The notes below the pieces were generated by a model, which was not told the origin of the DNA, did not search any database, and saw only the letters and a program-made list of their open reading frames with translations. 64,000 nucleotides of DNA, from positions 34,102,852 to 34,166,851 of the forward strand of contig OZ010800.1 in the NCBI GenBank assembly GCA_963932465.1. The letters are read 5' to 3'. This stretch comes from Maratus speciosus. Taxonomy: Eukaryota > Arthropoda > Arachnida > Araneae > Salticidae. Of the stretch, positions 45,825-56,752 are shown one piece after another; the first letter of the stretch is position 1, and every line of letters begins with the position of its first letter. The position numbers were made by a program, and so were the translations under genes.

Positions 45825-46458
45825 CAGGATGTCCCAAAAAGGAGGACCTATTTTTAAAAATGAATAATTAACAAACGAATAGAGTTATTAAACTTTTTTT
45901 CAGGAAACGGATGTGTGAAGTCTGGACTTTTGTTTAGAAATCTTTATTGCTATAGTTCAAAATCTGACCGACAGATGGCGCTACAGCACATTTTGATGGC
46001 TATATGAACAAACGGAGCATGCGTGAAGATCAGACAGAAGTAGACGTGGTCAGTGAACGTTCAGTAGTAACCATTTCAAGGTAAACAGTAGTTGCCGTTG
46101 CGTAAATTCTTCAAAATGGTGTATTCGTTGGAAGAGATAATTTTCATTGTTTTAGAATATCACCGATTGGGTGAAAGTTTTACATCAACAAGAACTAATT
46201 TCATTCTCAGACTCCGACATGTTATTGTGAAGAATGGAGGACATATTGAAAGTATTGTCATTTAATTTTCAACTATTGCTGATGAATGCAGTAGCCGCAG
46301 CGCCATGTGTCGGTAAGAATTTCTGCTAACATAATACTATACTCTAAACGAAATTCCAGACTTCACACATCCGTTTCCTGCAAGATTTTTTTTAATAAAT
46401 CTGTTCGTTTGTTAATTACTCCTTTTTTAAAAATAGGGCCTCCTTTTGGGACACCCTC
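45825..46458 (+). mobile_element. TA-flanked MITE with long inverted arms and a 49-codon ORF, copy 1
   Basis: CAGGATGTCCCAAAA at the left and TTTTGGGACACCCTC at the right, flanked by TA. Inverted similarity continues inward over 100 bp: CGGATGTGTGAAGTCTGGA pairs with CCAGACTTCACACATCCG. It is an internally deleted relative of a larger transposon, judging by the fused ORF at 46116-46265. Confidence 0.85.
46116..46265 (+). CDS. 49-residue fused transposase remnant (N-terminal HTH joined to C-terminal tail), copy 1
   Basis: The frame begins MVYSLEEIIFIVLEYHRLGE, a helix-turn-helix start of the kind found in DUF4817-type arthropod transposases. After TSTRTNF it passes directly to LRLRHVIVKNGGHIESI, which resembles the extreme C-terminus of such proteins, and stops. 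The whole catalytic domain is missing, so it is an internal-deletion derivative. Copy 2 at 49918-50067 keeps the same length and frame with a single Tyr to Asn change. Whether it is translated is unknown; it could at most bind DNA. Confidence 0.45.
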   Translation: MVYSLEEIIFIVLEYHRLGESFTSTRTNFILRLRHVIVKNGGHIESIVI

Positions 46459-46765
46459 TAGAAATGACTATTTTAATATTTGCAAGTATGAATGTTAATC
46501 TTCAAAATACAGAAGGTGTTAGATTGAAAACACACTGTTGCTATCCTTATCAAAGTTTTTTGGTCAATAACAAAATTCGGATACGAAAAATCGATATACA
46601 GGCTCTTCACATATTTAGCATCATTTGTTTGTAATTGCTTAAATACCCTCGTTTTTTTTCTGTTTAACGTAAAAACAAGACAAATAAAACTATGGATTAT
46701 TTCTTAAGTTTCACTCGTCGTTTGCGGAGTAAGATGTATTTCAGTTTTCTGTATTTTAATGTTTA

Positions 46766-47421
46766 TCTAATATATAAAAATGAAAATTTTTCTGTCTGCA
46801 ATGCTGTACAAATCCACACTTTGGAAGCCCGAATTGTGAAATGTTACGTGCATGTGCATTAAAACATGTCCGAGGCAACTAAATTAATTCTGATTCGGAA
46901 TAATTTATAGTTAATTTTTAATTAATAAAAAAAACACTAATTTAACAGCAATTTCCAATCAAATTTAAACATTTTCATTATAGCTGTTGCCAACAATTAA
47001 AAATCCACGATAAAATTCTTACCACAACAATTACTTTTCTATTAAGATTTCCACGTTAAAAATTGAAATAAATGATTTGACGAATTTTTAAAAAAGGGAA
47101 TATTACATCATAACTTTTCTAGTGCGAGATTTTTATGTGAAAAAATGAAAATTAAATAAACAGTTTGAAAATTAAAAACAAAAGGGAATGTTACGCAGTA
47201 ATTTTTCTGTTTTATGATTTCGTCGTGAAAAATTACAATTATTTAAATATTTTGCCGAATACAAAAATGTAATATTACGTCATATTGGAAACATAACGGA
47301 CGTGTTGAATATATAACGTCATATAAGTACGAAAAAATGCATTGAAACACGATAAAAACTCGATTTTGGAAATATTGGCGTATTTTAACATTATTATTCC
47401 AATGATGAATAAAAATAAGTA
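46766..47421 (+). mobile_element. Helitron-like element, truncated copy 1
   Basis: Starts A|TCTAATATATAAAAATGAAA and matches 50570-51227. It is cut at a TA (47420-47421), after which unrelated Tc1-type terminal sequence follows. The 3' hairpin and CTAG are absent. Confidence 0.7.
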
Positions 47422-47468
47422 CAGTCGTGGAAAAAAAAAGTAAACACCCCTACTAACTCCTCAACAAA
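47422..47468. mobile_element. Foreign Tc1-type terminus at the duplication junction
   Basis: CAGTCGTGGAAAAAAAAAGT, then AAACACCCCTACTAACTCC, immediately after TA. This looks like the end of a different Tc1/mariner family, but only about 47 bp are present before the sequence switches to the middle of the 42144-type Tc1. Confidence 0.55.
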
Positions 47469-48309
47469 TTACCGTCTGAGCCAAAAATATTGAACTTGCT
47501 TTCATCTTAAAAAATAACAGTTTTCCAAAACTCTAGTGGTTTGCTTACATAAGCTTTTGCAAATTCAAGTCTTTTCACCCTATATGTTTCACTAATAAAT
47601 GTTTTTTTTCGAGGGGATCTTCCTCGAATATTTGCATCATGAAGAATATTTCTAATTGATTGTGGTGTAACTATTGTTCCCGACGTTGAAGCGACATCAA
47701 AAGCCAATTCTCGAGCACATAGAAAAGGGTTTTTTGAAGATTCTTTTATGATGGCTCTCCTATGCCTAGTATTTAGCTTTCTTGGACGCCCAGTTCGCGG
47801 CTTATTTATTGTCGAACCAGTTTCTTTTTTCTTCTTAATTACATAACGAACACTAGAAAAGTTTAGAATTAATTTTTTACTTATTCCTTGGTAACTTAAT
47901 CCAGAATTGTGAAGAAATATAATCTTCTCACCGGTAGCAACAGACAATTCACACGTTTTCGGCGCCATTAGAATAAAAACTCCCCAGAATCTCTGGTCCA
48001 GATAATATATTACGTGACTTTAAAGTGCGTGGCTAATTTCCTGCGGGACTGATATGCTAAACATTTGCATAATGTTCACATTTAATGCCTTTTTTAACAG
48101 TCAATGCTTCTTGTGCAAATACTTTTTAGTTATGAGAAAATATTATTATTTTTTTAATGTGTAATATTACTGTTTAAGGAAAATGGGTAGTTATTTTTAT
48201 TTTTTTTTAATTTAAATAAATGAATAATTAAGAGAATAGTATCAAATTTGCTTTCTATGGTTACTTATGCAAAAAATCGTCTGAGTGCAAATACTCTTTT
48301 TGCTCACTG
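47469..48309 (-). pseudogene. Truncated Tc1 in tandem copy 2 (transposase N-terminal half)
   Basis: The 153-codon frame at 47968-47507 starts MAPKTCELSVATGEK and differs from copy 1 at 7 residues. It ends at the same stop before the DESKF motif, so that stop predates the duplication. The right TIR (TTTTTGCTCACTG) is intact and followed by TA. The left half, with the rest of the catalytic domain and the left TIR, is missing. Confidence 0.9.
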
Positions 48310-48725
48310 TATGTTGATACCGATTGGGGGGCAAACATATGACCGTAAATAAGTATCAGGTTATATTTTATGTTTTGTAACATGACTGTTCTGTGGTATT
48401 GTAATAAACAGAAATAAGTTACATTATCGTCAACTGAATTTGAAGTCATTGCTTTGATTAAAAGTTTGCAAGCCTTGTTATGGTTTTAAAATATTGCTTG
48501 TGAAATTGTAAATATTATGATCTTAGTTATTTTTTAAGACAATCAATCATATATAAAAAGTAGCACTAATGATAGCATTTATAGTAGAATGAAACACATC
48601 GATATAAAACTAAAATTTGTTCGTAATGTTGTCAGAGAAAATAATATCAAAATCGAATATATTCCTACAAGTATTCAAATTGCTGATTTGTTTACGAAGG
48701 TTTCACCAAAATTTTAATTTTATGA
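48310..48725 (+). pseudogene. copia RNase H fragment, copy 2
   Basis: DTDWGG, a SGYIL-like stretch, LSSTEFEVIALIKSLQALL and IQIADLFTKV are readable with stops, matching 43770-44175. The preceding RT tail is absent because the duplicated unit starts inside the Tc1. Confidence 0.8.
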
Positions 48726-48850
48726 AGTGTTATGTCTATGCTGTTTGTACAAGGGATGTTTAAAAATTGTCTCATACTATTCTTAATGTTCTTTTACTAA
48801 AAATTTATTTTATTTTTATTTTTCTGATGTAAAGCTAGATTATGGGCGGG

Positions 48851-49129
48851 TGTTTGAATGTTATAATCATAGCATTCCTTTATTCTATTATTAATTCTAG
48901 TTTTCATTTTAATACAATTGTTTATATTTAAACTCTGATTGGTTATTTAAGCTAACTATATAGCTCTCTTTCAAGTCCGCTAACCTGTCTGTCATGGGCC
49001 TTTCAAAATCTATAAATGCATGTTATTTCTCTGTTTTAGTTCTGTTGTTGTAGTTCTTGTAAATATGTAACACAATATACTCAATTCGATGCAGCCTAGT
49101 CTTTTTGTTTCTTTATTTATTTTTAAACA
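48851..49129 (+). mobile_element. copia-type 3' LTR, copy 2
   Basis: TGTTTGAATGTTATAATC ... TTTTTAAACA, preceded by ATTATGGGCGGG. About 279 bp, collinear with 44308-44581. Confidence 0.7.
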
Positions 49130-49550
49130 ATAATTAGCGATGTTTTTTCGCTGAATCCTTTGTCCCTCTCCTTGTTTAGTCATGTTACTAATTTGGGCTC
49201 TATTCATGAAATTGGATCGTGCAACAGAATACGCTGAGTACAAACAGTTTAATTTAGGCGACCTTCTAAAAAGGGATATTTATTAGTGTCGTCTATTTAT
49301 GCATTGCTGTTTAATGACGAATCCGAGTCAGCATGATAACGTGTTCAAATAAACTGAAATTAATCATAACAAGTACATTAACCCATTAACCGTCGAAACT
49401 TTATCATAGAAATTTTCATCATCTTTGCAGAAAAATGTTTGCCACCACAAATTTTGAATGATAATCTTCTCTGCATTTAATGACTGAATTATCTGTTATT
49501 AATTAAGGTAATTTTTTTAATTTAAAAATAGTGGTAGCTTTATAGATTAT

Positions 49551-49554
49551 TTAA
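49551..49554. other. Empty TTAA target site
   Basis: ATAGATTATTTAAGCATGCGG here corresponds to the flanks of the filled site at 45003-45749. Confidence 0.92.
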
Positions 49555-49629
49555 GCATGCGGATTTATTTTTACAAGTTGCGCCAACACTACACCAGAAG
49601 GTAATGGTTTAATACATTGGTTCTACATA

Positions 49630-50259
49630 CTTGATGTCCCAAAAATAGGACCTATTTTTAAAAATGAATAATTAACAAACGAATAGAGTTATTGAACTTT
49701 TTTCAGGAAACGGATGTGTGAAGTCTGGACTTTTGTTTAGAACAGTTTATTGTTATAGTTCAAATCTGACCGACAGATGGCGCTACAGCACATTTTGATG
49801 GCTATATGAACAAACGGAGCATGCATGAAGATCAGACAGAAGTAGATGTGGTCAGTGAAAGTTCAGTAGTAACCATTTCAAGGTAAACAGTAGTTGCCGT
49901 TGCGTAAATTCTTCAAAATGGTGTATTCGTTGGAAGAGATAATTTTCATTGTTTTAGAAAATCACCGATTGGGTGAAAGTTTTACATCAACAAGAACTAA
50001 TTTCATTCTAAGACTCCGACATGTTATTGTGAAGAATGGAGGACATATTGAAAGTATTGTCATTTAATTTTCAACTATGTCTGATGAATGCAGTAGCCGC
50101 AGCGCCATCTGTCGGTTAGAATTTGAGCTAACATAATAAAGTACTCCAAACAAAATTCTAGACTTAACGCATCCGTTTCCTGCAAGAATTTTTTAAATAA
50201 ATCTATTCGTTTTTTAATTATTCCTTTTTAAAAATAGGTCCTCCTTTTGGGACACCTTG
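49630..50259 (+). mobile_element. TA-flanked MITE, copy 2
   Basis: Collinear with 45825-46458; ends CTTGATGTCCCAAAA and TTTTGGGACACCTTG, TA-flanked. It contains the conserved 49-codon ORF. Confidence 0.85.
49918..50067 (+). CDS. 49-residue fused transposase remnant, copy 2
   Basis: Same frame, start and stop as 46116-46265, with Asn for Tyr at residue 15 and a synonymous Leu change. It has an N-terminal HTH-like segment and a C-terminal KNGGHIESI tail, with no catalytic domain. Confidence 0.45.
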   Translation: MVYSLEEIIFIVLENHRLGESFTSTRTNFILRLRHVIVKNGGHIESIVI

Positions 50260-50569
50260 TAGTAATGACTATTTAAATATTTGCAAGTATGTATGTTAAT
50301 CTTCAAAATACAGAAGGTGTTAGATTGAAAACACACTGTTACTATCCTTATCAAAGTTTTTTGGTCAATAACAAAATTCGGATATACAAAAAATCGATAT
50401 GCAGGCTCTTCACATATTTAGCATCATTTGTTTGTAATTGCTTAAATACCCTCGTTTTTTTTTCAGTTTAACGTAAAACCAAGACAAATAAAACTATGGA
50501 TTATTTCTTAAGTTTCACTCGTCGTTTGCGGAGTAAGATTTATTTCAGTTTTATCTATTTTAATGTTTA

Positions 50570-51425
50570 TCTAATATATAAAAATGAAATTTTTTCTGTC
50601 TGCAATGCTATACAAATCCACACTTTGGAAGCCAGAGTTGTGAAATGTTACGTGCATGTGCATTAAAACACGTCCGAGGCAACTAAATTAATTCGGATTC
50701 GGAATAACTTATAGTTAATTTTTAATTAATAAAATATAGCTAATTTAACAGCTTTTCCAATCAAATTTAAACATTTTCATTATAGCTGTTGCCAACAATT
50801 AAAAATCCACGATAAAATTCTTACAACAACAATTACTTTTCTATTAAGATTTCCACGTTAAAAATTGAAATAAATGATTTGACGAATTTTTTTAGAAAAA
50901 AGGAATATTATATCATAACTTTTCTACTGCGAGATCTTTATGTGAAAAATGAAAATTAAATAAATAGTTTGAAAATTAAAAACAAAACGGAATGTTACGC
51001 ATTAGTTTTTCTGTTTTTGTGATTTCCACGTAAAAAATTATAATTATTTAATTATTTTGACGAATAAAAAAATCTAATATTACGTCATATTAGAAACATA
51101 AAGGACGTGTTGAATATATAACGTCATATAAGTACGAAAAAATGTATTGAAACACGATAAAAACTCGAATTTGGAAATATTGGCCTTATTTTAACGTTAT
51201 TATTCAAATGATGAATCAAAATAAGTACATTTATAGCTGTATTATTTTGCGTCTGTTATATAAATTTATACATTTTTAGATTGGGTTTTCATTTGATTTA
51301 TGTGTACGATACTTGGACTGTTTATTTTATTTATTTTATGTTGTATGTTGTATGTTTAATTTTGAAATTGGTTTTTCAAAACAAACATTCTTAAAATTCC
51401 GGCCAACGCTGGGTTTCTTAGCTAG
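50570..51425 (+). mobile_element. Non-autonomous Helitron, complete (856 bp)
   Basis: Opens A|TCTAATATATAAAAATGAAA and ends CCGGCCAACGCTGGG (hairpin), 8 bases, then CTAG|T. A|T flanks, a 5' TC, a subterminal hairpin and a CTRR end are the diagnostic Helitron structure. It encodes no Rep/helicase. Confidence 0.8.
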
Positions 51426-52640
51426 TTGTTAATAAAAACATGATTTCAAAAATTCGAGTTTTTGAAGGATTACAAATGTGCAATTATACAATAATAAAAG
51501 ATTAGGTATCGTAATTACGTTATACATTTTTCACTACAAAACGGAAAATTTCATTACTGCATGTAGTTTTAAAAGTCACTTAACCGTAAAATAGGGGTCA
51601 AATACAGTATCAGTTGATACAGTGGTTTGTTTTATCGTAATGGTTAAATACATTTTTCTTTAACGTGTGGAAAATTTAAAAACTTCGTAACGATTGAAAA
51701 TTTTATATTACACAGAAAGAGAGCAAGGTTTGGATACATAGGTCACAAGTGCATGTCATAAAAATTTGGTGGAGCCCATATGGGAAGACACCGTAAATTG
51801 CTGAAAGTAATCCCCCCTCCGAATATAGCAACCCTATCATATATGTGATAAAGCGCTTTTTTTGAAAAAGTGTCATTTATAAGATCTCCCTTTCTTGTTT
51901 TTTTAAGACACTTTCAATCCTTCTGTGTTTTTCAGAAAATTCTTTAAATTTTTTTGTTTTCATCTCTCCTAAATGAATATATCTTATGCAATTTATTCGT
52001 ATGTAATATCTTATATACCTTTGTATCAGAATGGCATATGTTCTTATTAGATATTTACATTCAGTTTAAGTTTTACAATTAATGTTTATATTTCTTTCAT
52101 ATCTAAAGTAATTATTTTATGTAAATTTGTATCATTAATTCATTATTTTGATTAATGGAAACTACTTAGCTTCTATGGAAGAAGGAGATTTTAATAGCAA
52201 AAAATGTCAATTTGATGTGGTTTTATTTTGCAAATTATATAAATCCAGTGAAATTTCATAAATTCAAAAATATCCCTCCACCCTCCCAATGTTCTCATCC
52301 TCTTCACAAAAGTTCCAATTATACGCCCCCTTTAAAATAATTAGAATTTCGGGGGGTTACTTTCGGTACTTTATAGTAGTTTTCAAACAGCAGTAAAGTC
52401 ATTATTTGCATAATTTTATGTTGTACTGTAGAACATTTCGTATAGCAGTTCCGGATTTTTTTTCTTTAACATTTACACGGTTGCTCGGACAGTATTCGCC
52501 GTCTTTAGAATGCATTCTTGGGCAGATGTTGCCCGAACCCTCTGTAAAGGTTAAGAGTATTATCTATTTTAAAAGCCTGTACTCTAAATTTAAACTTTAC
52601 ATTAATCTTCAAATTTATAAAATTTAAATCCTCACTAAAT
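51426..52640. other. Stretch without recognisable genes
   Basis: AT-rich. The ORF at 52406-52627 has no motif and no neighbours supporting it. Confidence 0.55.
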
Positions 52641-52644
52641 GTGT

Positions 52645-52865
52645 TACCACCAGTGGCCGACAGGTTCTGTTCTCAAAGCTGGTAGACGGGAGGTGCTGGT
52701 TTCGAACCCAATCGCGCCCGTTTGCCTAATCGTTCTTAGCTTTCAGTGGTTTTTTCGAACCTTGGATTTCCTTGCGTAAATACGGGTTATGTTCCCTTTG
52801 AAAGACCCCCCCCCCCCATGGAGGACATCCCCACCCCTTCGGGCCCATATCCCACGTGTAGATAA
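52645..52865 (+). mobile_element. tRNA-like SINE
   Basis: A-box TGGCCGACAGG at 52654-52664 and B-box GGTTTCGAACCC at 52698-52709 with tRNA-like spacing, followed by a GC-richer body to about 52860 with a C12 run. This is a classic pol III internal promoter in an interspersed repeat. Confidence 0.7.
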
Positions 52866-53688
52866 TTGGCCGTCATAAAAATAACACCAAAAGAAACACC
52901 TTGCACACTTTAATCATTTTAAAATGTTGTCATTAATGTATCTTGTCATTTTATATTTATTCATACATTAATCTGACGTTCTGTTGCTATACTACATCTC
53001 AAATCGTCTTGTTTATGGCATTAAAAATATCTGAATGCGAAAATATTTAATAGTGTAAGGAAATACTCGGTTTAGTCTTTTAAAATTAAGTTTTAAAAGT
53101 TATTTTCGTATTAAATTGCACTTCCCAGAAAGTTATTATTCATCTTCTGTACTTGAAAATCTTTCATTAGTTTAAATCTATATTTAGGTCAGTTTATTTA
53201 AAATTTTATACCAAAACTTACCTTAAACTTAATTTACTAGGAACACACGAAATCCTTCAATACTCTTACGAGGAAATTTCAGTTATTTGGAATTTGCGAT
53301 AGACTAACAAGTGAATATATTCAAGCGATATTCAGGATTTCGTCAAGAATGGTTTCATTGGAAAGATACTATTGCTTTGAGATGAATAAAAATTCGGGAA
53401 TTACCCTCCCGAATACGACCGTTTATCAGATACGGACAAATATTTTCTGTGACGTCATGTAGAAGGAAAAATAAAAAAATAGACCCGATTTTGTGAAGTT
53501 TAATATTTTTTGAAAGATCGTACTATGAGGATCAAAGAAATTATACGGGCTACTTGAATGAATCCAAACCGAACGGGAAATAGGTAAAAACTCGCTTTTG
53601 ACAAAAGCGGTATCGTTAGAATCTCGCAATGATTTTTATCTAATTATTAACTAAATAAATATACCCTAGCATTATTTAAAGTTTAGAG
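52866..53688. other. Stretch without recognisable genes
   Basis: AT-rich. A small hairpin ATTCGGGA...TCCCGAAT lies at 53391-53413. The minus ORF at 53426-53629 is unrecognised. Confidence 0.5.
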
Positions 53689-53690
53689 TA

Positions 53691-54790
53691 GACCGGATCA
53701 CATTTACGCGGATTTTTTTCAATGAATTTTCTAATTTTTATGTTTTAGCTTAGGAAATTTTAGACACCGTGGTTTTATAAAGATGTCAATAAATTCAAAA
53801 TTTGTGTATTCAAGTGTTGCCCTATTTATGTTTTTAACCGTAAAATTTATTTTTTCGGTCCAAGTCTTTTGCGTAAAGTTTACGCATCAAGTGGGCACGT
53901 AAATATTTATTCAAATTGAAATGTTTCATTTATAACTTAAATCACTGTTTAAAAAAAAGGAAGATAATTAATTAAAGAACATTTTATAGGCTAAACTGAA
54001 AACATAGAGTTTATTGTTAATTAAAAACAGAAACTATTTACTCATATTCATCATCACTGTTACAGTTTTTACAAACAAAAAATAAAGTATTTCCTTTTGC
54101 ACACTTATCATGGGACCACCTTTTGCATCTAAGACATTGAACCCAGTCTTGACCTCTTTTGGATTGGTTGTACGATTTCAAACAATAAATACATACACAG
54201 TTTTCATCTTCGTCATGAGACTCATTCACTAGTTTCTTTATTCCAGAGTTTACAAACTCTTTCCCTTTTGCAGTTTTTGGTTTCATACTTTTTCCTTTGC
54301 TTTCTTTTTGTTCTGCTTCCATAGAAACTAATACATTTTTACCTAATTTCTTCTTTTTGAACGAGCGTAAAGGTGCCCCGATGTCAATGCGTAAACGTGC
54401 CCCGTCGCCATGTTTGGATTTATTTTTAATGTGCAACGAAAATTAATAACATTTCTGTTCATACAAATACAGTTCTCAAAAAAGGATAAAATTCTGCTAA
54501 TGGTCATATATATATATTTTTTTTTTTTATCTTTAAATAAGTATTTATAGTTCACAATAAGTTTCAATAAATTCAACGCAAAATTTATTCACCTTGACAG
54601 AAAACAGATTATCCTTTCCTCATGCTAGACTGAAGTTCGACTGACGCTCAAAAATTTGTGAGAATACCCACTAGGGAGCAGCATCAATCTGTCATGACTG
54701 GTGGCGCGCCAGTTATAACACCACAGAATAACAGACCAGAATAATACCAGATATAACAGAAAAAGTGCACCGCGTAAACGTGCCCCGGTC
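53691..54790 (-). mobile_element. TA-flanked pogo-like element, 1.1 kb
   Basis: Left GACCGGATCACATTTACGCG, right CGCGTAAACGTGCCCCGGTC (reverse complement GACCGGGGCACGTTTACGCG): three mismatches in 20. TA lies on both sides (53689-53690, 54791-54792). GCGTAAACGTGCCCC-type motifs also occur internally at 54365 and 54388. It is internally deleted, retaining only a transposase C-terminus. Confidence 0.8.
54038..54436 (-). pseudogene. pogo-like transposase C-terminal fragment with PHD-like finger
   Basis: 132 open codons. The first ~30 residues are translated from the transposon's own GCGTAAACGTGCCCC repeats. A lysine-rich stretch follows, then CVCIYCLKSYNQSKRGQDW, VQCLRCKRWSHDKC, FFVCKNC and an acidic end. 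The CxxC...WxxCxxC...HxxC...CxxC spacing is intact, so the finger is better preserved than at 18177 or 57155. No DDE domain is present. In full-length relatives this tail is thought to bind DNA or partner proteins. Confidence 0.65.
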
Positions 54791-55034
54791 TACCTACCGT
54801 AGTATGATTAAAATGACCGTAGTTTCGGATGGAGTCTTCTTTATTTTTTCATTTTTTATGTACGACGTCGCGGAAGAAATTGTTCTATATCTTGCGAACG
54901 CTTTCATTTCGGTCCATACTTCGAATCATATACAGTGTGTCAACTCTCAACGGTGTCCAATGGTTAATTTCTAAACCGTTAGTCATAGACATATCTTTTC
55001 AATTGCAAAATGTTTTAAATGAGGCAAATAAACA

Positions 55035-56004
55035 TTGGCATAGATGCCGTATCTTCCCTCAGCCGTTGTTGTTTTGAATTGTTTGGCGTTTTTTTTTTTG
55101 TTGGCGTGTTGGCGGTGTTTACGGATATGACAAACTCGATATGGAAACCCCGTGTGACGTGCGTGTTGTGACGGTCGTGTTCTGGCAACCCCTGAGAAGC
55201 TTATAATTTTGTGGATGTATTTTGATATCGTGTATCGTGTTCTATCGTTGTCTTTTTATTTTTATGTTAAATTTATTGGATGTATTTCATTGACTATAGT
55301 TTCTGTAGTCCGTTTAAACGCTCTTTCTGAAGTAATTAAGAAATATGAGGAAATTTTCACAAGAAAGGGAGGTTTGTTTATGCCGTGTCAATGCGTATTA
55401 AGACTATTTTGGAAAATGACGGCGGTGTTATGAGAGATATTTTGTGCTGGAGGCTTCAAGAAAACAGATGTCTGATAAGGTATGTTGATAATTTTATGTA
55501 TATTTTGTTGCTTTAAGAGTTTTTTACATTTTGAGATTGCTACAAAACGAGAACTGCTGAGTTTTAGAATGCTATACCGCGAAAAACGCTGAATTCGGTG
55601 ATGTTTTGTTTTCTGTAAATGTGCGCGAAGCACTCATACAACTATTGCTGATTGCCACTTTCGGGAGTTTCGTTTTTTATGTATATTTTGCTGCTTTAAG
55701 AGTTTTTTACGTTTTGAGATTGCTACAAAACGAGAACTGCTGAATTTTGAGAATGCTATACCGCGAGAAATGCTGAATTCGGCGGTGTTTTTTTTCGGTA
55801 AATGTGCGCGAAGCGCTCATACATGGATTACTGATTGCCAGTTTAGCAAATTTTGTTTATTATTTATATTTTATTTTCGTTAAGCCAAACATGCGTATAA
55901 ACCGGTGCTTGGCGACATTTACTACTTGGCGGAAAAGGGGTTTTCACGCCAAGAAGAATTCCAAGATGGCGGCCTGGGGGAACTTATGACATCTGTTCGG
56001 AAAC
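55035..56004 (+). other. Inserted, CpG-richer segment with an exon-like frame
   Basis: Absent from the other copy of repeat R. 55080-55200 is rich in GTG/CG motifs. An open frame from about 55354 contains MRIKTILENDGGVMRD then CWRLQENRCL and runs to AG|GTATGTT at 55480, a good 5' splice-donor match. CCAAGATGGCGGCC at 55961 fits the YY1 consensus. It could be the promoter and first exon of a captured or real gene, but no further exon was found and the protein is not recognised. Confidence 0.25.
55496..55862. repeat. Two tandem 183-bp units
   Basis: GCTTTAAGAGTTTTTTAC starts at 55510 and again at 55693. Both units share GATTGCTACAAAACGAGAAC, AATGCTATACCGCGA and GTAAATGTGCGCGAAGC. Confidence 0.9.
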
Positions 56005-56752
56005 ATTTAAAAAAAGATTTGGGTCAATAAAAACAATTCTTAAAAAATTACGAAATTTAAATTTTTATATGGTCCTCCCTGTCCTATAAATTCTATTTAG
56101 TAAAATTTTCCTATTACACTGACAATTAAGACAAAAAAGTCCCGGTCATATAGAGGAGAAGGTCCAAATACCGGCTAGGGTCCAAATACCGTCTAGGTGT
56201 TCTGAGAACTGAGCGCAGCGCAGCCTACCGGTGGTAGGCAGAGTTTGTAACTTTAATTGAGAGAAGAAAGTTACGAAAAGTACGTCGCTGAAGTCTGTGT
56301 CATTTACAAATAGTAAATGCAAAAGTGTCGAATCTACGTAATCTGGTACATCAAAAGTTTTTCAGATATGTGTTTCTCATTTTTTTTAAAATATACTGAT
56401 CGTATATTGACTTGAATTGTTGATTATTAAGTTATTTTCTAGACATATTTAGCTCTAAATTGCCATGCGCACAGTATTGGTATTTTATTATATGAATCAG
56501 TAATACCGGTTTAAACTTAAACATAGCAGTGGTCCGAATACCGGCTACCTAGAATGGTCTAGGGTTCAGAAATAGTCCCCGTCCCATTTCGCAATAGGAA
56601 AAAAGCAACCGTGATCGTAATTCTTCAGGACCGACACTGGTTACCGGATGACATTCCAGCTGTTGGACACTACAAAATTGCCAGTAATAAATGTGAAGTG
56701 AAAGAAAAAAAAATGACGGAGTAAACCAGAAGAAAGAGGCAGAAATTTGATT

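Larger units (their letters stand above)
42922..47421. repeat. Tandem duplication, copy 1 (4.5 kb)
   Basis: Runs from inside the Tc1 (CCATCTGAGCCAAAAATATT) through the copia RNase H, LTR, MITEs and most of a Helitron to a TA at 47420-47421. It is repeated at 47469-51227 with scattered substitutions and small indels. The only large difference is the 747-bp TTAA element present here. Confidence 0.9.
47469..51227. repeat. Tandem duplication, copy 2 (3.76 kb)
   Basis: Collinear with 42922-47421. The length difference is explained by the 743 net bases of the TTAA element in copy 1. Substitutions and small indels throughout show an old duplication, not an assembly echo. Confidence 0.9.
54936..56150 (+). 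repeat. Dispersed repeat R, copy 1 (5' part), interrupted by ~0.97 kb
   Basis: 54936-55030 (CTCTCAACGGTGTCCAATGG ... CCGTTAGTCATAGACAT) and 56005-56150 (GATTTGGGTCA ... TAGTAAAATTTTCC) are the reverse complement of adjoining sequence at 62876-63125. The 55035-56000 part is therefore extra in this copy. Confidence 0.7.
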
